In this document: positions 42,841-50,964 of the stretch, one piece after another
Position numbering within the stretch: the stretch's first letter is position 1
Layout: each line of letters starts with the position of its first letter
Origin: Oscillospiraceae bacterium
GTDB lineage: Bacteria > Bacillota > Clostridia > Oscillospirales > Acutalibacteraceae
Direction: 5' to 3'
Length of the DNA: 53,519 nt
Assembly (NCBI GenBank): GCA_015065845.1
Contig: SVPQ01000015.1
Location: forward strand, 1-53,519
Position numbers and translations under genes: made by a program
Notes under the pieces: generated by a model
What the model saw: the letters and a program-made list of their open reading frames with translations, nothing else
Told to the model about the DNA's origin: nothing
Databases searched by the model: none

Positions 42841-44865
42841 ATGCATTGGTCAGAAGAAATTGCTGAAAGAATTATAAGACGAAATCCTGATAAGGAAGAA
42901 TATGTTTGTGCTGCGGGTATCAGCCCATCGGGTTCAATTCATATTGGTAACTTCCGTGATATTGCTACAAGTTACTTTGTAGTAAGAGCATTAAGAAAAA
43001 AAGGTAAAAAAGCAAGGTTACTTTTCTCCTGGGACGAGTTTGACCGTCTCAGAAAAGTGCCTGTTAATGTTGCGGCAGTTGATAGCGATATGGAAAAATA
43101 CATAGGTTGTCCTTATGTAGATGTTAAAAATCCATTTGTTGATGCTCCTGAATTTAAAACTTATGCAGAATATTTTGAAAACGAATTTGAAACATCTATT
43201 GTTAAATTCGGCATTGATATGGATTACCGTCACCAGGCAGAAATGTACAGAAGCGGTAAATATACAGAGCATATCATCCACGCTTTAAAACATCGTGGCG
43301 AAATTTTCGATATTTTAGACAGTCACCGTACACAAGAAGCACAGCCAGGTGAAAGAGAAGCATATTACCCAATCAACATTTACTGCCCTGAATGTGGTAA
43401 AGACACAACAAAGGTGCTTTCTCTTTCAGATGACTGCACAGTTGCAGAATACTCCTGTGCTTGTGGTCACAAAGGTACATTTGACTTTACAAAAGATTTC
43501 AACTGCAAATTGGCTTGGAAAATTGACTGGCCTATGCGTTGGATGTATGAAGGCGTTGACTTTGAGCCAGGCGGAAAAGACCACGCAAGTCCACACGGTA
43601 GTTACGACACAAGTAAAGACATTGCAAAGAAAATCTTTAATTACGAACCACCTATTTTCCAGGGTTATGAGTTCATTGGTATTAAAGGTACAACCGGTAA
43701 AATGTCAGGTTCTTCAGGTCTTAACTTAACACCTGATACACTTTTAAAAATTTATCAACCGGAAGTTATTCTCTGGCTTTACTCAAAAACAGAACCACTT
43801 AAAGCATTTGATTTCTGCTTTGATGATGGCATTCTTCGTCAGTACTTTGAATTTGACAAAATGTATAACAATGTTAAAAATGGTACTGCTAATGATAATG
43901 AAAAAGCAATTATGTACAACACAACTGTTGGCGACAGAGTTTTAGAAACTGTTCCAATGGGTCACCTTGTTCAGTTAGGTTCAGTTGTTGACTTCAACAT
44001 TCCAATGCTTGAAACAGTATTTGAGAAGATTGACACACCTTATAAATATGAACAATTCGCTGACAGACTTGAGAGAGCAAAATACTGGCTTGAACACTGT
44101 GCACCTGAAAGTGTAAACAGACTCAGAACATTAAGAAACTGGGAAGTTTACGAAACACTTGACGACAGTGCAAAAAAAGAAGTTGAACTTTTATTTAACT
44201 TCATTAAAGCAGGCGGTTACGACCTTGACGAGCTTAACAAAAAGCTCTACGCTATTCCGAAAGAAGTTCACGGTAGCGACCTTGACGAAAAAGCATTAAA
44301 AGCAATTCAGGGTACATTCTTTAAAAATGTTTATAAACTTCTTATAGATAAAGAAAAAGGTCCAAGACTTTACTTATTCCTTTTCGCTATTGACCCTCAG
44401 AAATATGTTGGTCTTCTTGATTTCTCTTACCCGAAAACAGAAGAAGAAGCAAAAGCTCCTGTTGTTGAAGAGGTTGTAGAAAATGAAGACAAACACATTT
44501 ATGGCGAACCAGATGCGTTTGTGCCATTCTCTACTGAAAGCATTTCTATTGACGATTTCTGCAAATTAGACCTTCGTGTTTGCGAAATTGTTAAAGCACA
44601 GGAAATAAGAAAATCTCACAGTTGCTTAAAGCTTACCCTTGATGATGGTAGTGGCGAAAACAGAGTTATTGTTTCATCTATCAAGAGTGAATACACCTGC
44701 GAACAATTAGTTGGCAAGAAAATTATTGTTGTTGCAAACCTTGAACCGGCAAGAATTGCAGGTGTTGAAAGTCAGGGTATGCTCTTAGCGGCAACTAACG
44801 GTGCTTGTGGTTGCCAGGTAGTATTTTTACCTGATTGCGTGCCGGCAGGAACTCAAATTAAATAA
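42841..44865 (+). CDS. lysK: Class I lysyl-tRNA synthetase with C-terminal tRNA-binding domain
   Basis: Charges tRNA-Lys. 674 residues. The class I signature motifs are HIGN (34-37) and KMSGS (287-291), with the archaeal-type LysRS-I context AAGISPSGSIHIGN and WKIDWPMRW. A Cys cluster CPECG...CACGHKG (about 182-208) resembles a zinc ribbon. After a Glu/Val-rich linker (about 540-565) comes an OB-fold tRNA-binding domain (about 570-674: DDFCKLDLRVCEIV, SSIKSEYTCEQLVGKKI, ANLEPARIAGVESQGM) as at the end of bacterial MetRS. LysRS-I without this fusion is the usual form. Ribosome site is weak (AAAGAG). Confidence 0.93.
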   Translation: MHWSEEIAERIIRRNPDKEEYVCAAGISPSGSIHIGNFRDIATSYFVVRALRKKGKKARLLFSWDEFDRLRKVPVNVAAVDSDMEKYIGCPYVDVKNPFVDAPEFKTYAEYFENEFETSIVKFGIDMDYRHQAEMYRSGKYTEHIIHALKHRGEIFDILDSHRTQEAQPGEREAYYPINIYCPECGKDTTKVLSLSDDCTVAEYSCACGHKGTFDFTKDFNCKLAWKIDWPMRWMYEGVDFEPGGKDHASPHGSYDTSKDIAKKIFNYEPPIFQGYEFIGIKGTTGKMSGSSGLNLTPDTLLKIYQPEVILWLYSKTEPLKAFDFCFDDGILRQYFEFDKMYNNVKNGTANDNEKAIMYNTTVGDRVLETVPMGHLVQLGSVVDFNIPMLETVFEKIDTPYKYEQFADRLERAKYWLEHCAPESVNRLRTLRNWEVYETLDDSAKKEVELLFNFIKAGGYDLDELNKKLYAIPKEVHGSDLDEKALKAIQGTFFKNVYKLLIDKEKGPRLYLFLFAIDPQKYVGLLDFSYPKTEEEAKAPVVEEVVENEDKHIYGEPDAFVPFSTESISIDDFCKLDLRVCEIVKAQEIRKSHSCLKLTLDDGSGENRVIVSSIKSEYTCEQLVGKKIIVVANLEPARIAGVESQGMLLAATNGACGCQVVFLPDCVPAGTQIK

Positions 44866-44871
44866 TTTGAG

Positions 44872-44972
44872 CAGGAAATAGGAACTAGGAACTAGGAATT
44901 AGGAACTAGAAGAACAAGAAACATCCTATCATTAAAGTTTTTTCACTAACTAAAATGATAGGATATTTTTTA
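44872..44972. repeat. Composite hairpin element, copy F
   Basis: Left array of AGGAACT/AGGAATT units (44872-44909), hairpin ATCCTATCATT (44923-44933) / AATGATAGGAT (44954-44964), T-tract. No right array; it ends on the stop of the next minus-strand gene. Confidence 0.85.
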
Positions 44973-44973
44973 T

Positions 44974-45225
44974 TTAATCAGTTTTCTTTTTTGGTAAAAA
45001 AGGGTTGTGACCGAACATAAAAATTGCACCAAGAAAATCTTCAACATCGGGGTATTCTTCACCCCCAAATTCTTCATTCCATAAAATCTTTACTTCTTCG
45101 TCTTCTGACTCGTCTATTTCTTTTTTCAAATCTTTTATAAACTTTGCAATAATTTCTTTTGCACCATCAAAATCTGTGTCATAACTATTTGCAACTGCGG
45201 TGTAATATATCTCAAAAATGTTCAT
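44974..45225 (-). CDS. Small acidic protein, unknown function
   Basis: 83 residues from the ATG at 45225 (GAGGAG seven bases upstream; an earlier in-frame start at 45240 is less likely). Strongly acidic middle (KEIDESEDEEVKILWNEEFG) and an aromatic, Gly/Pro-containing end (FLGAIFMFGHNPFLPKKK). Not recognised. It has an excellent divergent promoter shared with a small HTH regulator, which may control it. Confidence 0.7.
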   Translation of the reverse strand: MNIFEIYYTAVANSYDTDFDGAKEIIAKFIKDLKKEIDESEDEEVKILWNEEFGGEEYPDVEDFLGAIFMFGHNPFLPKKKTD

Positions 45226-45349
45226 CTGCACTCTCCTCACAAATCAATGCCTTCCCGTTACTACACCCCGTTCTAATATAAAAACATAATGCTACCTATA
45301 CATATTTTAATATTTTTAAGGAAAGACTAATACTAAATAAGATACCACG

Positions 45350-45378
45350 ATTATACTCTTTATATCGACAATTGTCAA
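45350..45378 (-). promoter_or_regulatory. Consensus promoter of the small acidic gene
   Basis: TTGACA (45378-45373), 17-base spacer, TATAAT (45355-45350): perfect in both hexamers and spacing. Its -35 overlaps that of the HTH gene on the other strand. Confidence 0.8.
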
Positions 45379-45410
45379 CAGAACGACAACACTCTAACAT
45401 ATTGTTAGAG
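45372..45410 (+). promoter_or_regulatory. HTH gene promoter with operator palindrome over the -10
   Basis: TTGTCA (45372-45377), 17-base spacer, TAACAT (45395-45400). CTCTAACA-TAT-TGTTAGAG (45392-45410) is a perfect 8-base-arm palindrome covering the -10 and start point. Confidence 0.7.
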
Positions 45411-45418
45411 GTGGTTTT

Positions 45419-45619
45419 ATGATTTCATTTGAACCTTTTTATGAAACATTAAAGAAAAATAATATGACAACTTATAAACTAATAAAAGACCACAACATAA
45501 GTCGTAGTCTTTTAGACAGATTAAAACACAACAAACCCTTAAGCACAGTTACAGTTGACGATTTATGCAAAATTCTGCACTGTAAAGTTCAGGATATAAT
45601 GGTATTTATAGATGAATGA
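45419..45619 (+). CDS. Small XRE/Cro-type HTH regulator
   Basis: 66 residues, almost entirely one helix-turn-helix domain (YETLKKNNMTTYKLIKDHNI, SRSLLDRLKHN, VTVDDLCKILHCKVQDIMVF). ATG with AGAGGTGG upstream; the leader is only about a dozen bases. The operator palindrome over its promoter suggests autorepression and control of the divergent acidic gene. The last 63 bases of this gene region recur at 46634-46696. Confidence 0.88.
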   Translation: MISFEPFYETLKKNNMTTYKLIKDHNISRSLLDRLKHNKPLSTVTVDDLCKILHCKVQDIMVFIDE

Positions 45620-45991
45620 ACATTTCTTGTTGCGAAACCCTGCCTTCTTTTCAGTACACAAAAAACTTTAAATGATAGAACGAGGTTTTTGCATCGTAGG
45701 GGATGAGCCGTGTTTCCCGCAACAACGCGTTGTGTATCAAAGCAAATTACAAATGAAACAATACTCCTTTTACACTCGATAAATATATTCTGTATAAAAC
45801 TTACTCCCACTACTACGGGCGACCACAGGTCAGCCCCTACCATAGTGGGAGTTAATTTTTCGTTTCATTTATAATACAACGCAATTCCGAAATTATTCTT
45901 TATTATTTATTCTTTAAAATAAAAATCATCCTATTATTTAAAGTCGGTTTTTACATCAACTAAAAATAATAGAATGGTTTTTATATTTCAT
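45620..45991. other. Gene-free stretch between the HTH and PIN/NYN genes
   Basis: Contains half a hairpin element (ACTTTAAATGATAG, 45665-45678) and a GC-rich segment GTAGGGGATGAGCCG (45696-45710). A hairpin ACTCCCACTA / TAGTGGGAGT (45803-45852) encloses GGGCGACCACAGGTCAGCCC, and hairpin copy G follows. No reading frame is supported. Confidence 0.6.
45927..45976. repeat. Hairpin element, copy G (covariant)
   Basis: CATCCTATTATTT / AAATAATAGAATG: relative to other copies the left arm has C-to-T and the right arm the matching G-to-A, keeping the pair. Serves as terminator of the PIN/NYN gene. Confidence 0.8.
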
Positions 45992-46558
45992 TCAACTTTT
46001 TTCTTTCAACAACGGTTTTATTTTTTTATACAACTCCGTTACCTTTTTGTTATCGTGTAATTCTTTCATAATATAATTATGAACGCCCTCTTTACTTTTT
46101 CTGTCGTTTACTGCAGAACAGACAACCTTTATGTATTCCTTATTTTCTTCGCCTAAAAGCTCGGCAACCTGTTTTTGTGTCTCGTCAGTTTGTTTCTGAA
46201 CATCGCTAGAAATATCTTCAACACGCGAAATTTTAATTCTCTTTTTTCTCCAGAATTCGACCGTACTGTCAAAGCCTTTATCTTTTGAAACAATAACATA
46301 TTCTTTGTTTTCTTCTTTTGCTATTTTATAACCTAAAATAGAAGTTAGCTGAAAGTCCAACGAATCCTTTGTACCAACAGTTACCTTTATATATTCTATT
46401 GTAGCACTACATTCTATTAAGCGTCTATGTAATCCGAAAGTTAATGTGTTTGCATTTTCGCTATAAAAAATACAGACAGCATCATCTTCTTTAAGCCTTG
46501 CAACACCTTTTAAACCATCTATATGTACATTTTCATAATCTATAAAGTAAATTGCCAT
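45992..46558 (-). CDS. PIN/NYN-like domain protein, putative ribonuclease
   Basis: 188 residues from the ATG at 46558 (AAGGGAG just upstream; the in-frame GTG at 46576 lies before that site). The PIN-type fold shows YFIDYENVH with the first catalytic Asp and Asn, CIFYSENANTLTF, KDSLDFQLTSILGY with a second Asp, and VSKDKGFDSTVEFW with a third Asp pair. The charged, helical C-terminus (about 120-188) is not recognised. Similar stand-alone proteins occur widely in Firmicutes without known function. Its promoter is homologous to that of the small acidic gene. Confidence 0.85.
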   Translation of the reverse strand: MAIYFIDYENVHIDGLKGVARLKEDDAVCIFYSENANTLTFGLHRRLIECSATIEYIKVTVGTKDSLDFQLTSILGYKIAKEENKEYVIVSKDKGFDSTVEFWRKKRIKISRVEDISSDVQKQTDETQKQVAELLGEENKEYIKVVCSAVNDRKSKEGVHNYIMKELHDNKKVTELYKKIKPLLKEKS

Positions 46559-46591
46559 AAAAATCTCCCTTTTCACAATAACTATATTTTT

Positions 46592-46620
46592 ATTCTAACC
46601 CTTGTATCAACAATTGTCAA
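46592..46620 (-). promoter_or_regulatory. Promoter of the PIN/NYN gene
   Basis: TTGACA (46620-46615), 17-base spacer, TAGAAT (46597-46592). The sequence TTGACAATTGT-GATA-AA matches the promoter at 45378-45350. Confidence 0.75.
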
Positions 46621-46633
46621 TATACAATAATAA

Positions 46634-46696
46634 TTGATGATTTATGCAAAATTCTGCACTGTAAAGTTCAGGATATAATGGTATTTATAGATGAAT
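46634..46696 (+). pseudogene. Internally deleted second copy of the small HTH gene
   Basis: 63 bases identical at 62 positions to 45555-45617, the 3' end of the HTH gene, in frame as DDLCKILHCKVQDIMVFIDE then stop. The 5' two thirds are missing; 13 bases upstream is the duplicated divergent promoter segment. Confidence 0.85.
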
Positions 46697-46710
46697 AATA
46701 CATCAAAACA

Positions 46711-46758
46711 AATCCTATCATTTTTAGTTGACATTAACTCAACTCTAAATGATAGGAT
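46711..46758. repeat. Hairpin element, copy H
   Basis: AATCCTATCATTTTTAGTT / AACTCTAAATGATAGGAT; followed by AAGGCGAAGCCTTCCGAAA (46791-46809) in the place of the GC core and TTTCAAT-type units (46810-46840) that encode the end of the next gene. Confidence 0.85.
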
Positions 46759-46826
46759 GAAATATTTTTTATTCAACAATAATTACAATCAAGGCGAAGC
46801 CTTCCGAAATTTTCAATTTACAACTT

Positions 46827-47348
46827 TCAATTTTCAATTCCATAAACAATCTCCCGCGTTGTTTTGAAAAACTCCTCAAACTCACTTCCACTAAGCAGTT
46901 CCGGAAAACTCAAAATCTGAAGCGGTACACTTTCGCCATTATGATATGACGGTTGAGTATAACTATAAGAATTCACTTTGAAACCTAAATTTTCATAAAA
47001 CCTGATTCTTTTCTTTTGCATTTCTGTTTCAGGGGCTTCTGCTTCTAAAATAATCGGTAATTTATATTGAGATTTCAACAATTCAAAAGTCTTTGAACCA
47101 TAGCCTTTAGAACGGATTTCTTTATTTATTGCAATATGCTCAACGAATAAAAATTTATTGAAAACCCAGAACACAATCAAACCGACACTTTCGCCACCAT
47201 CAGTAATTTCACAAAAGTTAAACTGAGATTTTAAAAAACACTTTTCCTCATCAGTTTCATCGCGTCTTTCTTCATAAGGGAAAGCATCAATAAGTCTTTT
47301 ATAAACTTCAGAGAAATTTTCTTCTGTTACCGGTTTTAAATTAATCAT
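46827..47348 (-). CDS. GNAT-family N-acetyltransferase
   Basis: 173 residues. N-terminal acceptor region (VYKRLIDAFPYEERRDE), then the acetyl-CoA loop with INKEIRSKGYGSKTFELLKS and a closing NLGFKVNSYSY. The start overlaps the end of the lipoprotein gene by four bases (ATGA), so translation is coupled. Residues GIEN at the C-terminus are provided by the repeat tail of copy H. Substrate unknown. Confidence 0.88.
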   Translation of the reverse strand: MINLKPVTEENFSEVYKRLIDAFPYEERRDETDEEKCFLKSQFNFCEITDGGESVGLIVFWVFNKFLFVEHIAINKEIRSKGYGSKTFELLKSQYKLPIILEAEAPETEMQKKRIRFYENLGFKVNSYSYTQPSYHNGESVPLQILSFPELLSGSEFEEFFKTTREIVYGIEN

Positions 47349-48718
47349 ACCAAATCACTTATTTCTTTAAAATTATTTCTTATTTCATCAGTTGTGCCTG
47401 TTGAAATATAGTAATCATATTCTTTTGGTTTAAAACTTTCAAAAACATAATCTTTAACTACTGCAATATAAGAAGTTGGCCCTGCTTTTGACGGGTCTTT
47501 TTCAGTTGTTTCACCACGCCCAAACACACCTGTTAAAAATGTGTCGTGAGTCGGCATATAAAGACCTATGCCGAAACTATCAGAAAATTCGCCACGATAT
47601 GCTGACCACTGCTCAACTGAAGTGAAATTCGGGTAACCCTCATCCGGCCAGAAACCTAATTCATTATTTGTTACAAGTTTATTTTCTTTTGAAAAAGGCT
47701 CTACACCATCGTAATAAACGAAAGTGTTAAGTGGTTCAATGCAATAGAATGCAGGTAATTCCTGTGTTCTTGATGTTGCAGGGTAACCAGAAAAATCTGT
47801 AAATCTGCACTTTACATGAACATTTTTATTTTCTATAGTGTACCATGCCTCCATATAAGAAGGTGTAATATCTTCTTTTGCTTTTGCCCAGTCAAGCGGT
47901 CTGCATTTTACATAAATTTCAGTATCAGTTGCCTTTATGTCGACAATTTTACTGTGGTCATTATATTGGTTGCCACCTTGTACAGGGTTATAATTCCACT
48001 TGTTTTCCATATATGTTGCAGGTTCATAAGGTGCTTCTACAGTTCCATAGTAAGATTGTTGCACAAGTCTGCCTGTATCATTACGGTTAATTAAATTAAC
48101 TTTTTTATTTACTGCTCTTGTGTCATAACGGTTACTTGCATTTGAGTCAACTTTTATTTTACCGTCAACCTTTACCGCTTCAACATCTGAGTTCAAATCT
48201 TCTAAGTAAGAAAGTGCACCGCCCCAGAGCAAGTCTACACCTAATTTATAGTTTTCTGTTTCAATGAAAACTTCCTGTTCAGGAATTTCTCGTAAAAATA
48301 CTGTAAATCCCGAAATTTTTACATTCGCTTTTTGTGAATTCATCGGTTGACAAGTAAATTCAACTACCTTTTTTGCAGTCACTTTTTCCAATGCATTGTC
48401 TATAAAACTATAAAATTCAGTTTCTTCTTCACTTGGCTCTAAAAAGAATTCTTCTCTTATTTCTTCTTTGTCTGCAATATAAACAATTGAGCATTTTAAA
48501 TACGAATCTGACGCATATTTTACACCGAAGTAATTGAATTCTTTCTCATAATTATCAAGTGATTTCACATCTTTAGCAGAAAGTTCATAAAAATCGTTAT
48601 TTGTCAGACCTACTCTGCTCGTTATTGTAAAATCGGTGTCGTATTTATTGCCAAAACAACCTGCAAATGAAGAAATAATTGCAAGACACATTAAAATGCT
48701 TACTACTCTTTTTGTCAT
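47345..48718 (-). CDS. Lipoprotein of unknown function
   Basis: 457 residues. Lipobox SFAGC (about 18-22) after a short signal peptide (MTKRVVSILMCLAIIS), so anchored on the outer face of the membrane. The rest is rich in Tyr, Trp and acidic residues and looks beta-rich, perhaps carbohydrate-associated (NKWNYNPVQGGNQYNDHSK; FYCIEPLNTFVYYDG). No family recognised. The ATG at 48718 has AGGTGG five bases upstream and is chosen over the GTG at 48727. It is sandwiched without gaps between helD and the GNAT gene. Confidence 0.82.
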   Translation of the reverse strand: MTKRVVSILMCLAIISSFAGCFGNKYDTDFTITSRVGLTNNDFYELSAKDVKSLDNYEKEFNYFGVKYASDSYLKCSIVYIADKEEIREEFFLEPSEEETEFYSFIDNALEKVTAKKVVEFTCQPMNSQKANVKISGFTVFLREIPEQEVFIETENYKLGVDLLWGGALSYLEDLNSDVEAVKVDGKIKVDSNASNRYDTRAVNKKVNLINRNDTGRLVQQSYYGTVEAPYEPATYMENKWNYNPVQGGNQYNDHSKIVDIKATDTEIYVKCRPLDWAKAKEDITPSYMEAWYTIENKNVHVKCRFTDFSGYPATSRTQELPAFYCIEPLNTFVYYDGVEPFSKENKLVTNNELGFWPDEGYPNFTSVEQWSAYRGEFSDSFGIGLYMPTHDTFLTGVFGRGETTEKDPSKAGPTSYIAVVKDYVFESFKPKEYDYYISTGTTDEIRNNFKEISDLV

Positions 48719-48727
48719 AAAATCCAC

Positions 48728-50836
48728 CTACATTTCTGAAATTGTCAATCTGTGTAACGCTCTTGTAACCGCCATATAAAGATATGGTTTATTATTTTCA
48801 CCTGAAAATTCATTATTTTTATTAAACACTATTACGCTGTCAAATTCAAGTCCCTTTGTTAAAACGAGTGGCATAATTATTGGTGCTTCGCTTAACACGC
48901 AAGATTTATTATCACAAAGACGGATTGTCGGAAATTCTTTAATTAATTCTTTGTGAAGTTCTCTTGCTTCTTCAATTGTTTTTGTAATAATTGCAACAGA
49001 CGGACTTTTTTTGCTATATTCTTTTATAGTTTCTTTAAAGTCACTTTCACCATTTTTATATTGCACCTCTTCGCCATTTCTTGTGAAAATGTCGTATTCC
49101 TTTTCTTGTGGCAAAAGAGTAAGTGCTAATTTATTTATTTCTTCTGTTGAACGGTAACTTCTGTTAAGATATAAAGAATTGGCATTATAAAGTTCTGAAA
49201 GTTTTTCTACACTCACTGAATTTATTTCAGGGTTAATTGCCTGATTTGTGTCAAGTAAAAGTGTGTACTTCGCTTTCGGGAACATTGTTAAAATAATTCT
49301 GTGTTGTAAAAGACTTAAATCCTGCGCTTCGTCAATTAAAATGTGTTTTACACCATTTAAAACAGCACTTTCACCCATTACACATTTTGTGAACACTATA
49401 CCTAATGCATCAGGGAAATCAAGAACTCTTTTTTCCAGATTTTCTTTAGTTAATTTTAAAACATCATTATTTCCGCCAACAGTATTCACATAGTTTTCTA
49501 AAATATTAAAATATATTTTAACAGGGTCTGCTAAAACACTTTCTCTTAAACCTCTGCCAACATTATGTTTCAATTCTCTGCGTTTCATTTTGTAGAGTTT
49601 ACTTGTATCTTCGTCAATTGAAGAGTCGAGGTCAATTATTTCATAAATTTCTTCTCTGTGTTCAATAAAATACTCGTCAATTACGCCATTTACAAAACTT
49701 ACAAGTCGCTCTGCCCTTGCAGATGGTGCATTTTCACTGTCAGAAACATATCTGTCTAAAATATCATCTTTAGAAATAATCGTTTCATTAAAAAGCGTAA
49801 TATCTTTAAACTGCGGTAAATAATTTTCTGCGTGAACCTTTAAGTAATCTATAAAATTTTCGTCATATTTTAAAACTGCACTTTTCTTTCTTAAATTATC
49901 ACCAATAATTAAACTATCTGCTAAATCATAGTAATCAAGAACAGAGTATTCAGGAAGTTCCGCTTTAAAAATGTTGTAAAAACTTGAGTAATTAATCGGC
50001 ATTTCACCAAGTTCAGGAATAATATCTGCTACATAACTTGAGAAAATATCATTGTTTGAAAACATAACAATTTCAGAAGATATAAGTTCTTTTCTGTTTC
50101 TGTAAAGAAGATATGCAATTCTGTGAAAGCCAACAGAAGTTTTACCACTACCCGCAGGGCCGTAAACTATTAAATTTTTACTGTCAGAATATCTGATGGC
50201 TTTGTTTTGCTCTCGTTGAATAGAATTAACAATAACTCTTAAATGTTCGTGAGTGTTTTCGCCTAAAACATCTCTTAAAATATCGTCATCAATTTTAATG
50301 TCGCTATTTACAAAACCTTTTAATTCACCATTCCCGAATTTATATTGCCTTTTAAGTGTGAGTTTACCCTCTATTACACCTGACGGTGCATTGAAAAATG
50401 CGTCACTCGAATTAAAATCATCATAAAAAAGTGAAGCGATAGGCGCACGCCAGTCACAGACTAATGTGTTATAAGTGTCGTGCTCCTGAAGTGTTTTAAG
50501 TCCGATATATATTTCCTGCTTTCTGCCGGTTCTGTTCGGTGTGAAATCCACCCTTGCAAAATATGGCGAATTCTTAAGTTTTTCATAAAATGAAATATCG
50601 TAATGTGCGTTTTCTATTTCCTGCATCTGATTTTCCATTTCATAATGAAGTTCAGTAAGTTCAATTCCGGCATACATACCACCATTGGGGTTATCTTCAT
50701 TAAACTTTTCGCCCTGTGCTTTTACTCGTGCTTTATATGTGACAATAAGGTCTTTAAGGCGCACTATTTCACTATTTAAAAAACCTTTTACTTTATTAAA
50801 ATAAAGTTGCTCCTGTTGTTCTTCTTTTGAAAACAT
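48728..50836 (-). CDS. helD: HelD-type RNA polymerase-recycling helicase-like ATPase
   Basis: UvrD-like ATPase that removes RNA polymerase from nucleic acid and aids its recycling. 702 residues: N-terminal coiled coil (about 5-100) that enters the polymerase channel, VCDWRAPIASLFYDDF typical of HelD, Walker A GPAGSGKTSVGFHRIAYLLY, Walker B HILIDEAQDLSLLQH, NRSYRST and TKGLEFDSVIVF. Shortish for the class. First gene of a three-gene operon with the lipoprotein and the GNAT protein. Confidence 0.9.
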   Translation of the reverse strand: MFSKEEQQEQLYFNKVKGFLNSEIVRLKDLIVTYKARVKAQGEKFNEDNPNGGMYAGIELTELHYEMENQMQEIENAHYDISFYEKLKNSPYFARVDFTPNRTGRKQEIYIGLKTLQEHDTYNTLVCDWRAPIASLFYDDFNSSDAFFNAPSGVIEGKLTLKRQYKFGNGELKGFVNSDIKIDDDILRDVLGENTHEHLRVIVNSIQREQNKAIRYSDSKNLIVYGPAGSGKTSVGFHRIAYLLYRNRKELISSEIVMFSNNDIFSSYVADIIPELGEMPINYSSFYNIFKAELPEYSVLDYYDLADSLIIGDNLRKKSAVLKYDENFIDYLKVHAENYLPQFKDITLFNETIISKDDILDRYVSDSENAPSARAERLVSFVNGVIDEYFIEHREEIYEIIDLDSSIDEDTSKLYKMKRRELKHNVGRGLRESVLADPVKIYFNILENYVNTVGGNNDVLKLTKENLEKRVLDFPDALGIVFTKCVMGESAVLNGVKHILIDEAQDLSLLQHRIILTMFPKAKYTLLLDTNQAINPEINSVSVEKLSELYNANSLYLNRSYRSTEEINKLALTLLPQEKEYDIFTRNGEEVQYKNGESDFKETIKEYSKKSPSVAIITKTIEEARELHKELIKEFPTIRLCDNKSCVLSEAPIIMPLVLTKGLEFDSVIVFNKNNEFSGENNKPYLYMAVTRALHRLTISEM

Positions 50837-50879
50837 TTAAAGAAAATTCCTTTCAAAAATGTAGTTTTACCAAAAATAA

Positions 50880-50929
50880 ATTATATCACAATATATAAGT
50901 GTTGACAATAAAATATTGAAAGTTATAAT
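50880..50929. promoter_or_regulatory. Overlapping divergent promoters of helD and the esterase gene
   Basis: Plus: TTGACA (50902-50907), 16-base spacer, TATAAT (50924-50929). Minus: TTGTCA (50908-50903), 17-base spacer, TATAAT (50885-50880). The -35 elements share five base pairs, so polymerase cannot occupy both. Confidence 0.7.
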
Positions 50930-50964
50930 TATTATATAATATAAAAATTATTTAAGGTGAAATT

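Noticed and set aside
45992..46576. PIN/NYN gene as the toxin of a classic VapBC pair
   Set aside because: The protein is longer than VapC, no small antitoxin gene precedes it on the same strand, and the adjacent HTH copy is a deleted fragment.
50888..50900. CACAATATATAAGTG before the esterase gene as an NrdR box
   Set aside because: The core is one base too long and asymmetric, and the neighbouring genes have no link to ribonucleotide reduction.
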